From: an uncultured Bacteroidales bacterium
GTDB taxonomy: Bacteria; Bacteroidota; Bacteroidia; Bacteroidales; GWA2-32-17
DNA: 52,078 nucleotides
Direction: 5' to 3'
Assembly (NCBI GenBank): GCA_937960415.1
Contig: CALGPK010000029.1
Span: 1 to 52,078 of the forward strand
In this document: piece after piece, positions 9,014 through 18,058 of the stretch
How the letters are laid out: the number at the start of each line of letters is the position of its first letter
Position numbering within the stretch: position 1 is the stretch's first letter
The notes under the pieces: generated by a model
What the model was told of the DNA's origin: nothing
The model's database searches: none
Seen by the model: the letters and a program-made list of their open reading frames with translations, nothing else
Position numbers and translations under genes: made by a program

Positions 9014-9949
9014 TTAAAATGCTTCTTTTAATTTTTCAACTAATTGTGCTTTTATCACTTTATGTGTATGCAAAATCATATTCATTATTGCCTTTGCTGT
9101 AGAAGCACCATGACCTATGATGACCGTTTTGTTGATACCTAATATTGGGGTTCCTCCGTAGTTCTCGAAATTAAATTTATCGAAATACTCATCAATCATG
9201 TTTCGTTTTTTCAACAACCAATAAAATCCTTCGGACATTTTAAGAATAACATTGCCAACAAACCCATCGGTAATGATTACATCTGCTTTATTTTTGAAAA
9301 TATCGTAACCTTCTATATTACCAATAAAATTAAACTGATCTGTTCCGGACATCATTTCGTAAGTAGCTTTGGCCAGAAGATTGCCTTTTTCGGGTTCTGA
9401 GCCAATATTAAGCAATGCTACGCGAGGATTGTTTATGCCCAATACAAACTGTGCATATTTAGAAGCTATAATAGCATACTGAAATAGCACATCGGGTTTA
9501 CAATCTGGATTTAAGCCCACATCGGCAATAAGTGCATTCGATCCATCGGGACGGGGAATAGTAGAACCAATACACGGACGCATGATGCCTTCGATGGCTT
9601 TTATAACGTGCATTGCCCCTACCATCATAGCACCTGTACTACCGGCACTTGCAAATCCCTGAATTTCGCCTGATTTAAGGTGTTTAAACCCAACAACAAT
9701 AGATGAATTGGGCTTTTGATTAAAGGCAGTAGCTGGCGAATCGGTCATTTCTATTACTTCGGTAGTTGGAACAATTTCAATCCGTTCTTTTACCGAAGCA
9801 TAATCTTTTAAAAAAGATTGAATAGGTTCTTCCTTTCCGTACAATACCAGTTTAACATCCGATGGCAAATGCTCCAATGCCATTATCGTTCCCTGCAAAG
9901 GAATTAGGGGAGCGTAATCACCCCCCATGATATCAATTCCCAGCTTCAT
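9014..9949 (-). CDS. plsX: Phosphate acyltransferase PlsX
   Basis: PlsX makes acyl-phosphate from acyl-ACP and inorganic phosphate, the first step of the PlsX/PlsY route to phosphatidic acid. The 311-residue protein starts with the hallmark [14 protein letters not shown] and has [26 protein letters not shown] and [12 protein letters not shown], all typical of the family. It is slightly shorter than the average of about 330 but complete at both ends. It lies 13 nt after rpmF and 2 nt before fabH. Confidence 0.95.
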   Translation of the reverse strand: MKLGIDIMGGDYAPLIPLQGTIMALEHLPSDVKLVLYGKEEPIQSFLKDYASVKERIEIVPTTEVIEMTDSPATAFNQKPNSSIVVGFKHLKSGEIQGFASAGSTGAMMVGAMHVIKAIEGIMRPCIGSTIPRPDGSNALIADVGLNPDCKPDVLFQYAIIASKYAQFVLGINNPRVALLNIGSEPEKGNLLAKATYEMMSGTDQFNFIGNIEGYDIFKNKADVIITDGFVGNVILKMSEGFYWLLKKRNMIDEYFDKFNFENYGGTPILGINKTVIIGHGASTAKAIMNMILHTHKVIKAQLVEKLKEAF

Positions 9950-9962
9950 GCAATACGTTTAA

Positions 9963-10148
9963 TTAAACAGCAACTTCTTTATCTATGGCTTTTTTGCCGC
10001 GATAATACCCACATTCGGGGCATACATGATGGTACACAATGGTTGTACCACAGTTTGAACAAGTTGCTAAAGCAGGCAAAGATGCCTTGTAATGGGTTCT
10101 TCTTTTGTCTCTCCTTTGTTTGGAGTGTTTTCTTTTCGGATGTGGCAT
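9963..10148 (-). CDS. rpmF: 50S ribosomal protein L32
   Basis: A 61-residue L32 protein. It begins MPHPKRKHSKQRRDKRR and carries the zinc-ribbon cysteines CSNC and CPEC, so it is the zinc-binding (C+) form. It sits between the YceD gene and plsX with a 13-nt gap on each side, the classic arrangement. Confidence 0.96.
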   Translation of the reverse strand: MPHPKRKHSKQRRDKRRTHYKASLPALATCSNCGTTIVYHHVCPECGYYRGKKAIDKEVAV

Positions 10149-10161
10149 GTTCTATAATTTT

Positions 10162-10677
10162 TTAATTTAACAATCCTTTAAGTACGTCCCAGCGGGGATC
10201 GTTTGGCGTGTCCTGAATCATATACTCTTTCAAACGCCGAATCATATCTTCGTTACACAAACTATTTCCGTGTTCATCGTCGGCATGAACTTTTCTCATA
10301 GGGATAGAAAATACCAGCGCTTCGTAAACATACGGAGCTAAGTTTATCTCAGTCGATGATTCGGGCATGTAAATAATGTCGTCGTCTTCGGTTGGTCCAT
10401 CTTCGAGTTTAATAACTAAATGATATATAAAATTGATGGGTAATGTTAATTCATCGGTACAACGATCGCATTCCGACAAAACATTCCCACTTATATGTAT
10501 TTCAATGTCAAAAATTCGATTATTCTTAAATACATTTACATGAGCATGAGCATGAGCATCGAGCAAATCATGGTACTCAAAAAAATCTAAAAAATCTTTG
10601 TTTACATCATAATCAAACTGATGCAAACCGTCTTTTATCCCTTTTACATATACAATATATTCGTTGAGTGTATTCAC
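10162..10677 (-). CDS. YceD/DUF177 family protein
   Basis: This protein of the YceD (DUF177) family is linked in many bacteria to 23S rRNA and L32 and is normally encoded directly before rpmF, as here. Motifs are the N-terminal YIVYVKGIKDGLHQFDYDV, CDRCTDELTLPI in the middle, DDIIYMPESSTEINLAPYVYE, and the C-terminal WDVLKGLL. I chose the GTG at 10677 (171 residues) because a longer TTG start at 10698 overlaps the promoter -7 box and adds residues (QKFFRR) not expected in the family. A run of His-Ala codons (DAHAHAHVN) comes from a short GAGCAT microrepeat in the coding strand. The exact start is less certain than the identity. Confidence 0.85.
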   Translation of the reverse strand: MNTLNEYIVYVKGIKDGLHQFDYDVNKDFLDFFEYHDLLDAHAHAHVNVFKNNRIFDIEIHISGNVLSECDRCTDELTLPINFIYHLVIKLEDGPTEDDDIIYMPESSTEINLAPYVYEALVFSIPMRKVHADDEHGNSLCNEDMIRRLKEYMIQDTPNDPRWDVLKGLLN

Positions 10678-10695
10678 CCGTCGAAAAAATTTTTG

Positions 10696-10703
10696 CAAAG
10701 GTA
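10696..10703 (-). promoter_or_regulatory. Promoter -7 element (TACCTTTG) of the yceD-rpmF-plsX-fabH operon
   Basis: On the minus strand TACCTTTG is an exact TAnnTTTG match 18 nt before the GTG at 10677. It overlaps the alternative TTG start of the same frame, which argues for the shorter protein. Confidence 0.6.
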
Positions 10704-10919
10704 TAGAATTTATTTATTAAAGACAACCACTTAATTGATAAAATTTAACCCGTTTTATGCAATAAATATTGCTAAGGTTGAAAAATTGTTTGCTCCTTTT
10801 TTCTAAAATTCAACAAAAAGCTTTATTTATAGCAATTTTATTGTAGCAGATGTATGTTTTTTACTCAATTACCTGTAACTTTATCCAATTCTAATCGTCT
10901 TATGTAGAGATTTGAGTTT

Positions 10920-11405
10920 ATGACTACCGACGACTACAATAAAACCGTCGATTTATACGCCGATGCTCTTTATCGTTTTGTATTAAAAAATATTAAAAAT
11001 AAAGAAAAGTCCGAAGACATTGTGCAGGATAGTTTCGAAAAATTATGGAAAAATGCTCATAAAATAGATGTTTCTAAAGCCAAATCATATCTTTTTACCA
11101 CTGCATATCATCAGATTATCGATATTGTAAGGAAAGAAAAACATGTAACACCGATGGAACCAGAACACGAACATCTTCATTTTTATACTTCGTCGAACCC
11201 TGATGTACAAGAAATTCTTCACAAAGCCATAGATCAATTGCCCGCTGTTCAGAAGGCTGTAGTTTTGCTGCGCGATTATGAAGGCTATTCGTACGATGAA
11301 ATTGGGCAAATAACAGGTCTTTCTGAGTCGCAGGTTAAGGTATATATTTTTCGTGCACGCAGCTTTTTGAAAAATTACATTGGACAGATAAATGCACTTA
11401 TTTAA
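10920..11405 (+). CDS. ECF-type RNA polymerase sigma factor
   Basis: A 161-residue sigma-70 family ECF factor. The sigma-2 region is at about 10-60 (YADALYRFVLKNI, SEDIVQDSFEKLWKN) and sigma-4 at about 105-155 (LPAVQKAVVLLRDYEGYSYD, LSESQVKVYIFRAR helix-turn-helix). It has the family's usual length. The ATG of the next gene follows the stop directly (0 nt gap). That gene encodes a single-span membrane protein, as expected of a sigma/anti-sigma pair. A TAACTTTA box at 10876-10883 could be its promoter -7 element. Confidence 0.92.
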   Translation: MTTDDYNKTVDLYADALYRFVLKNIKNKEKSEDIVQDSFEKLWKNAHKIDVSKAKSYLFTTAYHQIIDIVRKEKHVTPMEPEHEHLHFYTSSNPDVQEILHKAIDQLPAVQKAVVLLRDYEGYSYDEIGQITGLSESQVKVYIFRARSFLKNYIGQINALI

Positions 11406-12626
11406 ATGAATCAATCCAACCTACATATCGAACAGTATATTATTCAATATTTCGAAGGCAACTTGTCGCCAGCAGAAAAAGATTGGCTTTTGTGTACCAT
11501 CGAACAAAATTCCTATTATCGTAAATTGTTTGAACTTTACAAGCAAACATTTTTATCAAATCAAAGTATATCTTTTACCAGAAAGGATTTACTTAAGAAA
11601 GACCCGCAACAGTATATCATAAACGAGTGGGAAGATCGCTGCATACGCTATATCGAAAACGAACTCACTCCCGAGGAGCAAAATGTTTTTTTGTTGGAAT
11701 TGCAGTTTGATAAAGATAAGCGTAATGTTTTTGAACAATATTTGCATACTCGTCTTTCTGCACAAACAAATACTTGTTTTACATCGAAAAGCAAACTAAA
11801 GAAGGATACCTCCTTATTCAACACCTTCGAAGAACTTTGTATTCAATCGGTAGAGAACATTATCTCTGAATCGGACGAGAAGTTACTTAAACAGTTTATC
11901 GAAAACGATATCGATAATCGAACAGTATTTGAACTATATTCTCATACAGTATTAAAACCCGATATAACACTTGTATATCCGTACAAACGTCAGTTAAAAA
12001 AAACACCAACTCACACAACGTTATGGCTTTACTGGACAAGTGTTGTGGCTGCTTCTGTTCTTATTTTGTTCTTGTGGTTTACTCAAAGTCATGAAACCAA
12101 ATACAGCCTTCTGGCACGAAACAATATGCTTATTCAGATGAATTCTAAAACACCTTTGATTATCAATAACAAACAGCTATTTTACCATAAAACGACTACT
12201 CAACACATTATTAAAAAAACAAACGATGCTATGCTCGAAGATGTTATTAAACCTGAACAACATGTTGAACAAATTACTATTATAGACACAATTTCGGATA
12301 AGTTTGTTGCAGAAAAGCCTATTGCATCAAATGTTTATGATACGCTTCCATACGATGATAAAACCATAAAAGAAATTTTGGATAAATTGTTTGCCAGTGA
12401 TCGTTATCATTATTTTCACGATTTATTATACCAAACAGCATATTCAAACCAACATTACAATTCAGAAAATCAAGTTTTCTCTTTTTGGAAACTACTTCAA
12501 AAAGGTTCTAAATATTTAAATTATGCAGGAGCAAACGTAAAATTAAACAAATACGATCAACCAGATAGAGTAAAAAAAGAAATAGCTATAGGTAGTCTGT
12601 ATTTTTCTACTACAAGCCAGAAATAG
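11406..12626 (+). CDS. Probable anti-sigma factor with three tandem cytosolic modules and one membrane span
   Basis: A 406-residue predicted inner-membrane protein with no signal peptide. Residues 1-200 hold three similar modules of about 58 residues (8-65, 75-133, 141-199). Each has an opening such as IEQYIIQYFEGNLSPAE, RCIRYIENELTPEE or LCIQSVENIISESDE, a middle RxLFELY/NVFEQYL/TVFELYS block, and an end (RKDLLKK, KSKLKK, KRQLKK). One hydrophobic span follows at about 206-226, then a periplasmic part of about 180 residues. Position directly behind an ECF sigma gene and topology point to an anti-sigma factor, with the modules in the position of the sigma-binding domain. No zinc His-Cys motif is present. 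The function is inferred from context. Confidence 0.65.
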   Translation: MNQSNLHIEQYIIQYFEGNLSPAEKDWLLCTIEQNSYYRKLFELYKQTFLSNQSISFTRKDLLKKDPQQYIINEWEDRCIRYIENELTPEEQNVFLLELQFDKDKRNVFEQYLHTRLSAQTNTCFTSKSKLKKDTSLFNTFEELCIQSVENIISESDEKLLKQFIENDIDNRTVFELYSHTVLKPDITLVYPYKRQLKKTPTHTTLWLYWTSVVAASVLILFLWFTQSHETKYSLLARNNMLIQMNSKTPLIINNKQLFYHKTTTQHIIKKTNDAMLEDVIKPEQHVEQITIIDTISDKFVAEKPIASNVYDTLPYDDKTIKEILDKLFASDRYHYFHDLLYQTAYSNQHYNSENQVFSFWKLLQKGSKYLNYAGANVKLNKYDQPDRVKKEIAIGSLYFSTTSQK

Positions 12627-12710
12627 GACAACATCAAAATTTTAGAATCTTTGTGTAACAAATTTTTAAGCCAAACGTCATACAACAAGAAAATAATAAA
12701 ATATTGACTT

Positions 12711-13511
12711 ATGAAAACAACATGTATTTTATTATCAGTTCTGTATTTTAGTATATGCTTGTTTGGGCAAAACGATACAACCACTATTAAGTGGAACAAA
12801 GGTCGAATTCTTATCATTACCAATAAGTCAGATACAATGGCAATTGACAATCTGGGCCAAACAATTGCCAAACCTGCCAGGCAAAAAAAATTTAAAAGCA
12901 AATGGGATGGTGTTGAACTGGGGCTTAGCGGGTTTATGACTGAATTGGGTTCTTTTGTTCTTCCAAACCAATGGAATTATTTAGATTTGAACTACCCCAA
13001 ATCTATTAACTTTAATCTAAATATCGTCAATCAGTCGATTACGCTTATCGAAAAAAAAGTTGGTGTAGCAACAGGTATAGGATTTGGCTGGTATAGATAT
13101 CGCTTTAACAGACCAACTTTATTGATGGGAAATTTAGATACACTTTCTTTTACGTATGATTCGTTGATAAAAAAAAGTCAATTAAACATTACGTATTTAC
13201 GTATCCCTTTATTGCTCGAATTTCATATTCCTATCAATCAAGCGAAAGATAATTTGTACATTGCTGCTGGTATTGTAGGAGCATTAAGAATAAAAAGCTA
13301 TGGCAAATATGTTTACTATCCAGATCATAACAAGCGCATCTTTAAAGACAATAACGATTTTTATTTAACTCCTATAAATTATTCGTTCGAATTTAGAATT
13401 GGTATCGACAATATGGGTATATACTTTAATTATATGCCTATGCCACTTTTCAAAAAGGGGAAAGGTCCGGAAGTTTATCCTTACTCTGCTGGTATTTCTT
13501 TTCCTTTCTAA
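12711..13511 (+). CDS. PorT-like outer-membrane beta-barrel protein
   Basis: A 266-residue secreted protein with a signal peptide (hydrophobic segment LLSVLYFSICLF, cleavage before QNDTTT). Barrel-like strands include KWDGVELGLSGFM, VGVATGIGFGWYRYRF, YLRIPLLLEFHIP and YIAAGIVGALRIKSYGK, and it ends with Phe (PYSAGISFPF). The LRIPLLLEF strand is typical of PorT-family outer-membrane barrels of Bacteroidota. It follows the sigma/anti-sigma pair by 84 nt on the same strand and may be their target or partner; that link is inferred. Confidence 0.7.
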   Translation: MKTTCILLSVLYFSICLFGQNDTTTIKWNKGRILIITNKSDTMAIDNLGQTIAKPARQKKFKSKWDGVELGLSGFMTELGSFVLPNQWNYLDLNYPKSINFNLNIVNQSITLIEKKVGVATGIGFGWYRYRFNRPTLLMGNLDTLSFTYDSLIKKSQLNITYLRIPLLLEFHIPINQAKDNLYIAAGIVGALRIKSYGKYVYYPDHNKRIFKDNNDFYLTPINYSFEFRIGIDNMGIYFNYMPMPLFKKGKGPEVYPYSAGISFPF

Positions 13512-13668
13512 CTCAAACGATTCATTGAAAGATATCGGATAAAACGAATCGATGAATTTTCCGATTTAGAAAAATTACTTTTTTGGTGCAGCAAAGTCAA
13601 GCCTTAGAAATAGAGTTTTATACTGCAATAATTGAGATTAATTATACTTTTAGCAAACATCGAGAAAG

Positions 13669-14745
13669 CTACCTTTTGGTGTCTTTTTCTATTTTGCAAC
13701 AAACACCAGAAATACTGTCGCTTTTAGCACCTGTAACCGATGATAATATATTTATTTTACCTTTCCATCTTAATAATCCAAGAAAGGCAAATATCAATGC
13801 TTCTTTAAAATCGACAATATGGTTGTTGGGCACTATTATTTTGGTTTTGGAGTATTTGCCAATACGCTCAACAAGAAAGGTGTTGTGTGCTCCTCCACCG
13901 GTAACAAGCATGTTGCCAGTATGTTGCGTACACAACCCAATCTGATAGGCAATATGTTCGGTGCAAGTAGCCAACTTATTTTCGATACTTATTGGATACG
14001 CTGATATTAACGGCAGGAATTCACGCTCCACCCATTCTCGTCCAAGCGACTTGGGATATTGCTTCTGATAATATGATAATTGATTTAGTTTTAAAAGGAG
14101 CGATTGGTTTATCTTACCTCTTCGGGCTAAGCTTCCATCTTTGTCGTATGGTAATCCTTTTTGCTGAGCTAAATGATTGAGCACCATATTTGATGGGCAA
14201 ACGTCGAATGCAACTCGCTTTTGATATTCTTTAAACGATATATTGGAAATACCTCCAATATTCAGGCAGTATGTATATTCCGAAAAAAGAAGCTCGTCGC
14301 CAAGTGGAACAAGTGGTGCTCCCTGTCCACCCAATGCTATATCGAGAGTGCGAAAGTCGAACACTGTAGAAATGCCAGTGCGGGCGGATATAAAGGCTCC
14401 ATTGCCAATTTGCAAGTTAATTTGCTTATCTGGTTGATGAAAAACAGTATGTCCATGCGAGGCAATCAGATCAATGTATTTTATACGATGTTTTTCGATA
14501 AACGCATGAATATATTCGCCCATCAGGATGCCATAGTCTTTATGTAATTCAGTTAATTCGTATCCATTAAGCAAATGTGCTTTTGAAAGTTTGTTTTTCC
14601 ATTCGTTGGTATAGCTTATGGTTTCTGCATAATGGATTCGATATTGCCAACTTTTTGCTGTCCAAAACTCGCAAAAGGCAATATCAAGTCCGTCGAGCGA
14701 TGTCCCCGACATAACCCCGATAACCCAATACGAACGAGTGGACAT
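13669..14745 (-). CDS. anmK: Anhydro-N-acetylmuramic acid kinase
   Basis: AnmK cleaves and phosphorylates 1,6-anhydroMurNAc to MurNAc-6-phosphate in cell-wall recycling. The 358-residue protein shows the ASKHA-type N-terminus GVMSGTSLDGLDIAF, the substrate loop ASHGHTVFHQP, GQGAPLVPLGD, LNIGGISNIS, and the second nucleotide-binding motif LVTGGGAHNTFL. The length is normal. Its start codon overlaps the deoC stop as TGATG, so the two are probably translationally coupled. Confidence 0.93.
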   Translation of the reverse strand: MSTRSYWVIGVMSGTSLDGLDIAFCEFWTAKSWQYRIHYAETISYTNEWKNKLSKAHLLNGYELTELHKDYGILMGEYIHAFIEKHRIKYIDLIASHGHTVFHQPDKQINLQIGNGAFISARTGISTVFDFRTLDIALGGQGAPLVPLGDELLFSEYTYCLNIGGISNISFKEYQKRVAFDVCPSNMVLNHLAQQKGLPYDKDGSLARRGKINQSLLLKLNQLSYYQKQYPKSLGREWVEREFLPLISAYPISIENKLATCTEHIAYQIGLCTQHTGNMLVTGGGAHNTFLVERIGKYSKTKIIVPNNHIVDFKEALIFAFLGLLRWKGKINILSSVTGAKSDSISGVCCKIEKDTKR

Positions 14746-15602
14746 CAGAAGTAATTAACTCCGCTTTTTATGCCTTTTAATTCATTTATTTTGGAAAGAA
14801 TATTGTTTGCTAGGCGACTTGCACCAATTCGAAACAGATGGTTATTAAGCCAATCGTTGCCAAGTATATGTTTCACAATGGAGTAATATACCAGAGCCTG
14901 TTTAGCTGTTACCACGCCACCGGCCGGCTTAATACCAATTTTTTTACCTGTTTTACTATAAAAATCTTTTATAGCATGCACCATAATATAAACAGCCTCG
15001 TATGTAGCAGCTGGCTCCATTTTTCCAGTAGAGGTTTTAATAAAGTCGGCACCAGCTTCCATACTTAACATGCTGGCGTTGTATATGGCTTCTTCGTCGG
15101 GAAGAGCACCTGTTTCGAGTATCACTTTAAGGTGAGCATTACCGCATACAGCTTTCAGAAGCGATATTTCGTCAGCAACGCTTTGATATTCGTTATTTAA
15201 AAATTTGCCTACCGAAATGACTATATCAACTTCGTCGGCTCCTTTCGAAACGGCAATACTGGTTTCGGATAGTTTAACCGATAAAAACGTTTGTGATGAG
15301 GGAAAACCCGCCGAAACAACGGCAATTTTAACATCTTTTGCGGTTAGGTTTCTTTTTACAATGTCTACAAAGTTCGGATAAACACAAACAGCTGCTACAT
15401 TAGGACAATCGGGGAAGTGCTGTTCAAATTGGTTGACAGCATCGATCATACTTTTAATTTTGGTGTCATGGTCAGTTGTATTTAACGAAGTAAGGTCGAG
15501 TAGATTAAAAATTTGTTTCAAAACCTGTATATCATTTTCATGTTCCGAAAATTTAGCTAGTTGTATTATTTCCGATGCTATTTGTTCTTTGGAAAATTTC
15601 AT
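14745..15602 (-). CDS. deoC: Deoxyribose-phosphate aldolase
   Basis: DeoC splits 2-deoxyribose-5-phosphate into glyceraldehyde-3-phosphate and acetaldehyde. The Schiff-base lysine is in DFIKTSTGK, with supporting motifs VAAVCVYP, ADEVDIVISVG and GIKPAGGVV. At 285 residues it carries an extra N-terminal helical segment of about 60 residues compared with the E. coli-size enzyme, as in other Bacteroidota forms. It is first in a two-gene operon with anmK and has a well-formed promoter on the minus strand. Confidence 0.93.
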   Translation of the reverse strand: MKFSKEQIASEIIQLAKFSEHENDIQVLKQIFNLLDLTSLNTTDHDTKIKSMIDAVNQFEQHFPDCPNVAAVCVYPNFVDIVKRNLTAKDVKIAVVSAGFPSSQTFLSVKLSETSIAVSKGADEVDIVISVGKFLNNEYQSVADEISLLKAVCGNAHLKVILETGALPDEEAIYNASMLSMEAGADFIKTSTGKMEPAATYEAVYIMVHAIKDFYSKTGKKIGIKPAGGVVTAKQALVYYSIVKHILGNDWLNNHLFRIGASRLANNILSKINELKGIKSGVNYF

Positions 15603-15616
15603 AATGTTTTTTTATA

Positions 15617-15646
15617 CAAATGTACATTAAATTTTTCAATTACAAA
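15617..15646 (-). promoter_or_regulatory. Promoter of deoC-anmK (TTTG-N18-TACATTTG)
   Basis: On the minus strand TTTG (15646-15643) is separated by 18 nt from TACATTTG (15624-15617), a full match to the Bacteroidota promoter. The -7 box lies 14 nt before the deoC ATG. Confidence 0.75.
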
Positions 15647-15729
15647 CAGACGAATAAAAATCAAGCCCAACTTACTTTGTCGCTAAGTGTTCGAAGCCAA
15701 GTATTATCAAAAACAGGTATAGCGTTTAT

Positions 15730-15800
15730 GGCGAGCGAACGCAGTGAGCGAAGCAATCCCCCCATTGCTAAAGGTCTCTGTTTGTCCGCCGGCTGACAAA
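15730..15800. repeat. GC-rich structured intergenic island (direct and inverted repeats)
   Basis: Within about 70 bp there are two direct copies of GAGCGAA (15733-15739 and 15746-15752, 13-bp period), a hairpin GCAAT-CCCCCC-ATTGC (15753-15768), and a 20-bp palindrome with one mismatched pair, TTTGTCCGCC/GGCTGACAAA (15781-15800). The GC content is well above the surrounding A/T-rich spacer. It looks like a dispersed intergenic repeat, but no second copy is in the window. Confidence 0.5.
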
Positions 15801-16075
15801 TGAATCAAACTCATAGAAAAGAAACTCGCTAAACCAAAAACTTAATAACCTGGAAGAGGATTTATAGAAGAAATGTATTCACATATTTTTTATTTCAGTA
15901 ATTTTTTTTTCTGTAAAAAGATGATGAATGATTGTTTGTCGTGTTTTGCCGGGCATTTCTAACAATATTACACTATTTTAAAAAAAATCTCTCTCAATTG
16001 TTAAAAAGGTTCCAAAATCAAGCGTAAACATAGGACCTGCCTCTTAATGCTAAATTTTTCAAAATCAGAATAAAG

Positions 16076-16789
16076 CTATTTTAGCAGTTTAAGTTTTTGA
16101 AGTGCATCTTTTGAGGCTTCTTGTTCGGCATTTTTTTTCGAGCTGCCTTTTCCAGTGCCATAGAGTTGTTTATTGATAAAAAGTTCACACAAAAAACCTG
16201 GTTGCGACCTATTTAATGTAATTTCTTTATCAACGAATTCTATAAAATAATGTTTTTTTTGAGCCCAATCGATGATTTGACCTTTATAATTTGTTTCGTT
16301 ATTGATTACAAATTGTAAGTCAATATAGGGGAGTAATATTTTATTAAGTACAATACTTTTTGTTTGTTGATAGCCTTTATCGAGAAAAATAGCTCCAATG
16401 AGTGCTTCCAGTGCATTGCCATAAATGTTAGAAACGACGGTATTGGCTTCGTTTTGCTGTTTGATGTGTTTTGGTATTTTAAGCTGAAATGCAATTTCGT
16501 TTAGCATACTTCTGTTTACAATTTTCGACCTTAGATTTGTCAAGAAGCCTTCGTTTTCATTAGGAAACTCGTAATACAGATATTCGCCAACAATCATGTT
16601 TAATACAGCATCGCCTAAAAATTCAAGTCGTTCGTTATTGAGCGAAAAATCTTTATTGTAATAAAGTGAAGCGGATTTATGTACAAAAGCCAGTTCGTAT
16701 AATTCTAAATGGTGTGGATAAAATCCAAACGTATGATATAAAAAAACAGAAAGCGGATGTCGTTTTTTTCTGGAAAAAAGAGAAAACAA
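16076..16789 (-). CDS. rnc: Ribonuclease III
   Basis: RNase III cuts double-stranded RNA, including rRNA precursors. The 237 residues contain the signature NERLEFLGDAVLNMIVGEYL at about 50-70, the second metal-binding segment GNALEALIGAIFLDKGY, and a C-terminal dsRNA-binding domain with GTGKGSSKKNAEQEASKDAL. It starts 2 nt after the fabF stop, giving acpP-fabF-rnc, a common order in Bacteroidota. Nothing unusual is seen. Confidence 0.94.
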   Translation of the reverse strand: MFSLFSRKKRHPLSVFLYHTFGFYPHHLELYELAFVHKSASLYYNKDFSLNNERLEFLGDAVLNMIVGEYLYYEFPNENEGFLTNLRSKIVNRSMLNEIAFQLKIPKHIKQQNEANTVVSNIYGNALEALIGAIFLDKGYQQTKSIVLNKILLPYIDLQFVINNETNYKGQIIDWAQKKHYFIEFVDKEITLNRSQPGFLCELFINKQLYGTGKGSSKKNAEQEASKDALQKLKLLK

Positions 16790-16791
16790 GG

Positions 16792-18042
16792 TTAACTATG
16801 CTTTTTAAATAAAATGCAAGCGTTGTGTCCACCAAATCCAAATGTATTGCTAAGGGCATAATTAACTTTTCTTTGTTGAGCTTTGTGAAGTGTAAGATTG
16901 AATTTAGGATCGATATTTTCGTCGTGTTCTTTATGATTGATGGTAGGTGGAATGATGTCGTTAACTATGGCAAAAATGGAAGCCAGTGCTTCAATTGCTC
17001 CTGCTCCACCGAGCAGGTGTCCGTGCATCGATTTGGTAGAGCTAATATTGAGTTTGTAGGCGTGTTCGCCAAAAACTTGTTGGATAGCCTTTAGTTCGGC
17101 AACATCGCCCAGTGGTGTAGCTGTTCCATGTACATTAATGTAATCTACTTCGGTTGGAGAAATGTTAGCTTCTTTCAATGCCATCTCCATTACTTTCTTT
17201 GCTCCCAGTCCTTCGGGGTGTGGAGCAGTAAGGTGATAGGCATCGGCAGTTAGTCCTGTTCCAACTATTTCGGCATAAATTTTTGCTCCTCTGGCTACTG
17301 CATATTCGTATTCTTCGAGCACTAATGCAGCAGCGCCTTCACCCATTACAAAACCATCACGCGTTTTGCAAAAAGGTCGAGATGCGGTTTTATACTCTTC
17401 GTTGTTGGTCGATAGGGCTTGCATAGCATTAAAACCACCAATGGAGGCTTCGGTAATAGATGCTTCCGAACCGCCAGTGATCATAATTTTGGCTTTGCCC
17501 AGTTGAATTTGAACATAAGCTTCAATGATGGCATGCGAAGATGAAGCACACGCCGATACTGTACAAAAGTTAGGTCCTCTAAAGTTGTATTTCATAGAAA
17601 TATGACCGGCTGCAATATCGGCAATCATTTTAGGGATAAAGAATGGGCTGAATTTAGGTGTGCCGTCGCCTTTTAAATAGGCAAAAACCTCTTCTTCGAA
17701 GGTTTTGATGCCACCTATTCCCGATGCCCAAACAACTCCGGCTTCATCGGGATCTACTTTACTTAAATCGAGACCTGAATCTTTGATAGCTTCGTCCGCA
17801 GCAACCAGGGCAAACTGGGCATATCTGTCCAGTCTCCTGGCTTCTTTGCGGTCAATGAAATTTTCTACATGGAAGTTTTTAACTTCGCAAGCAAATCTGG
17901 TTTTAAATTTAGATGCATCAAAATGAGTGATTAAATCGGAACCACTTACACCATTTTTTAAACCAGTCCAGAATTCAGGAACAGTATTTCCCAATGGTGT
18001 TAATGCACCTAAACCGGTTACAACAACTCTTTTTAATGACAT
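16792..18042 (-). CDS. fabF: 3-oxoacyl-ACP synthase II (FabF)
   Basis: KAS II elongates acyl-ACP with malonyl-ACP. The 416-residue protein has the active-site Cys in TVSACASSSHAI, the two His residues in NVHGTATPLGD and KSMHGHLLGGAGAIEA, and the C-terminal SNTFGFGGHNACILF. It starts 16 nt after acpP and precedes rnc by 2 nt. Confidence 0.95.
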   Translation of the reverse strand: MSLKRVVVTGLGALTPLGNTVPEFWTGLKNGVSGSDLITHFDASKFKTRFACEVKNFHVENFIDRKEARRLDRYAQFALVAADEAIKDSGLDLSKVDPDEAGVVWASGIGGIKTFEEEVFAYLKGDGTPKFSPFFIPKMIADIAAGHISMKYNFRGPNFCTVSACASSSHAIIEAYVQIQLGKAKIMITGGSEASITEASIGGFNAMQALSTNNEEYKTASRPFCKTRDGFVMGEGAAALVLEEYEYAVARGAKIYAEIVGTGLTADAYHLTAPHPEGLGAKKVMEMALKEANISPTEVDYINVHGTATPLGDVAELKAIQQVFGEHAYKLNISSTKSMHGHLLGGAGAIEALASIFAIVNDIIPPTINHKEHDENIDPKFNLTLHKAQQRKVNYALSNTFGFGGHNACILFKKHS

Positions 18043-18058
18043 AAAACCAGATTAGTTC

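Larger units (their letters stand above)
15603..16075. other. 473-bp spacer between deoC and rnc, no gene seen
   Basis: Apart from the deoC promoter at its left end and the GC-rich structured island listed separately, I see no open frame with coding character and no clear terminator for rnc. Both flanking genes are on the minus strand. Confidence 0.6.

Noticed and set aside
10540-10562. Short tandem repeat (TGAGCA units)
   Set aside because: It is inside the YceD-family coding sequence and only encodes an Ala-His run; too short to count as a repeat locus.
13534-13565. Hairpin ATCGGA/TCCGAT as a terminator between the barrel gene and anmK
   Set aside because: The stem is only 6 bp with a 20-nt loop, competes with another weak pairing, and has no good T-run.
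13583-13945. Plus-strand open frame overlapping the end of anmK
   Set aside because: Most of it is the reverse of the anmK C-terminus, whose motifs are clear, and its composition is not protein-like.
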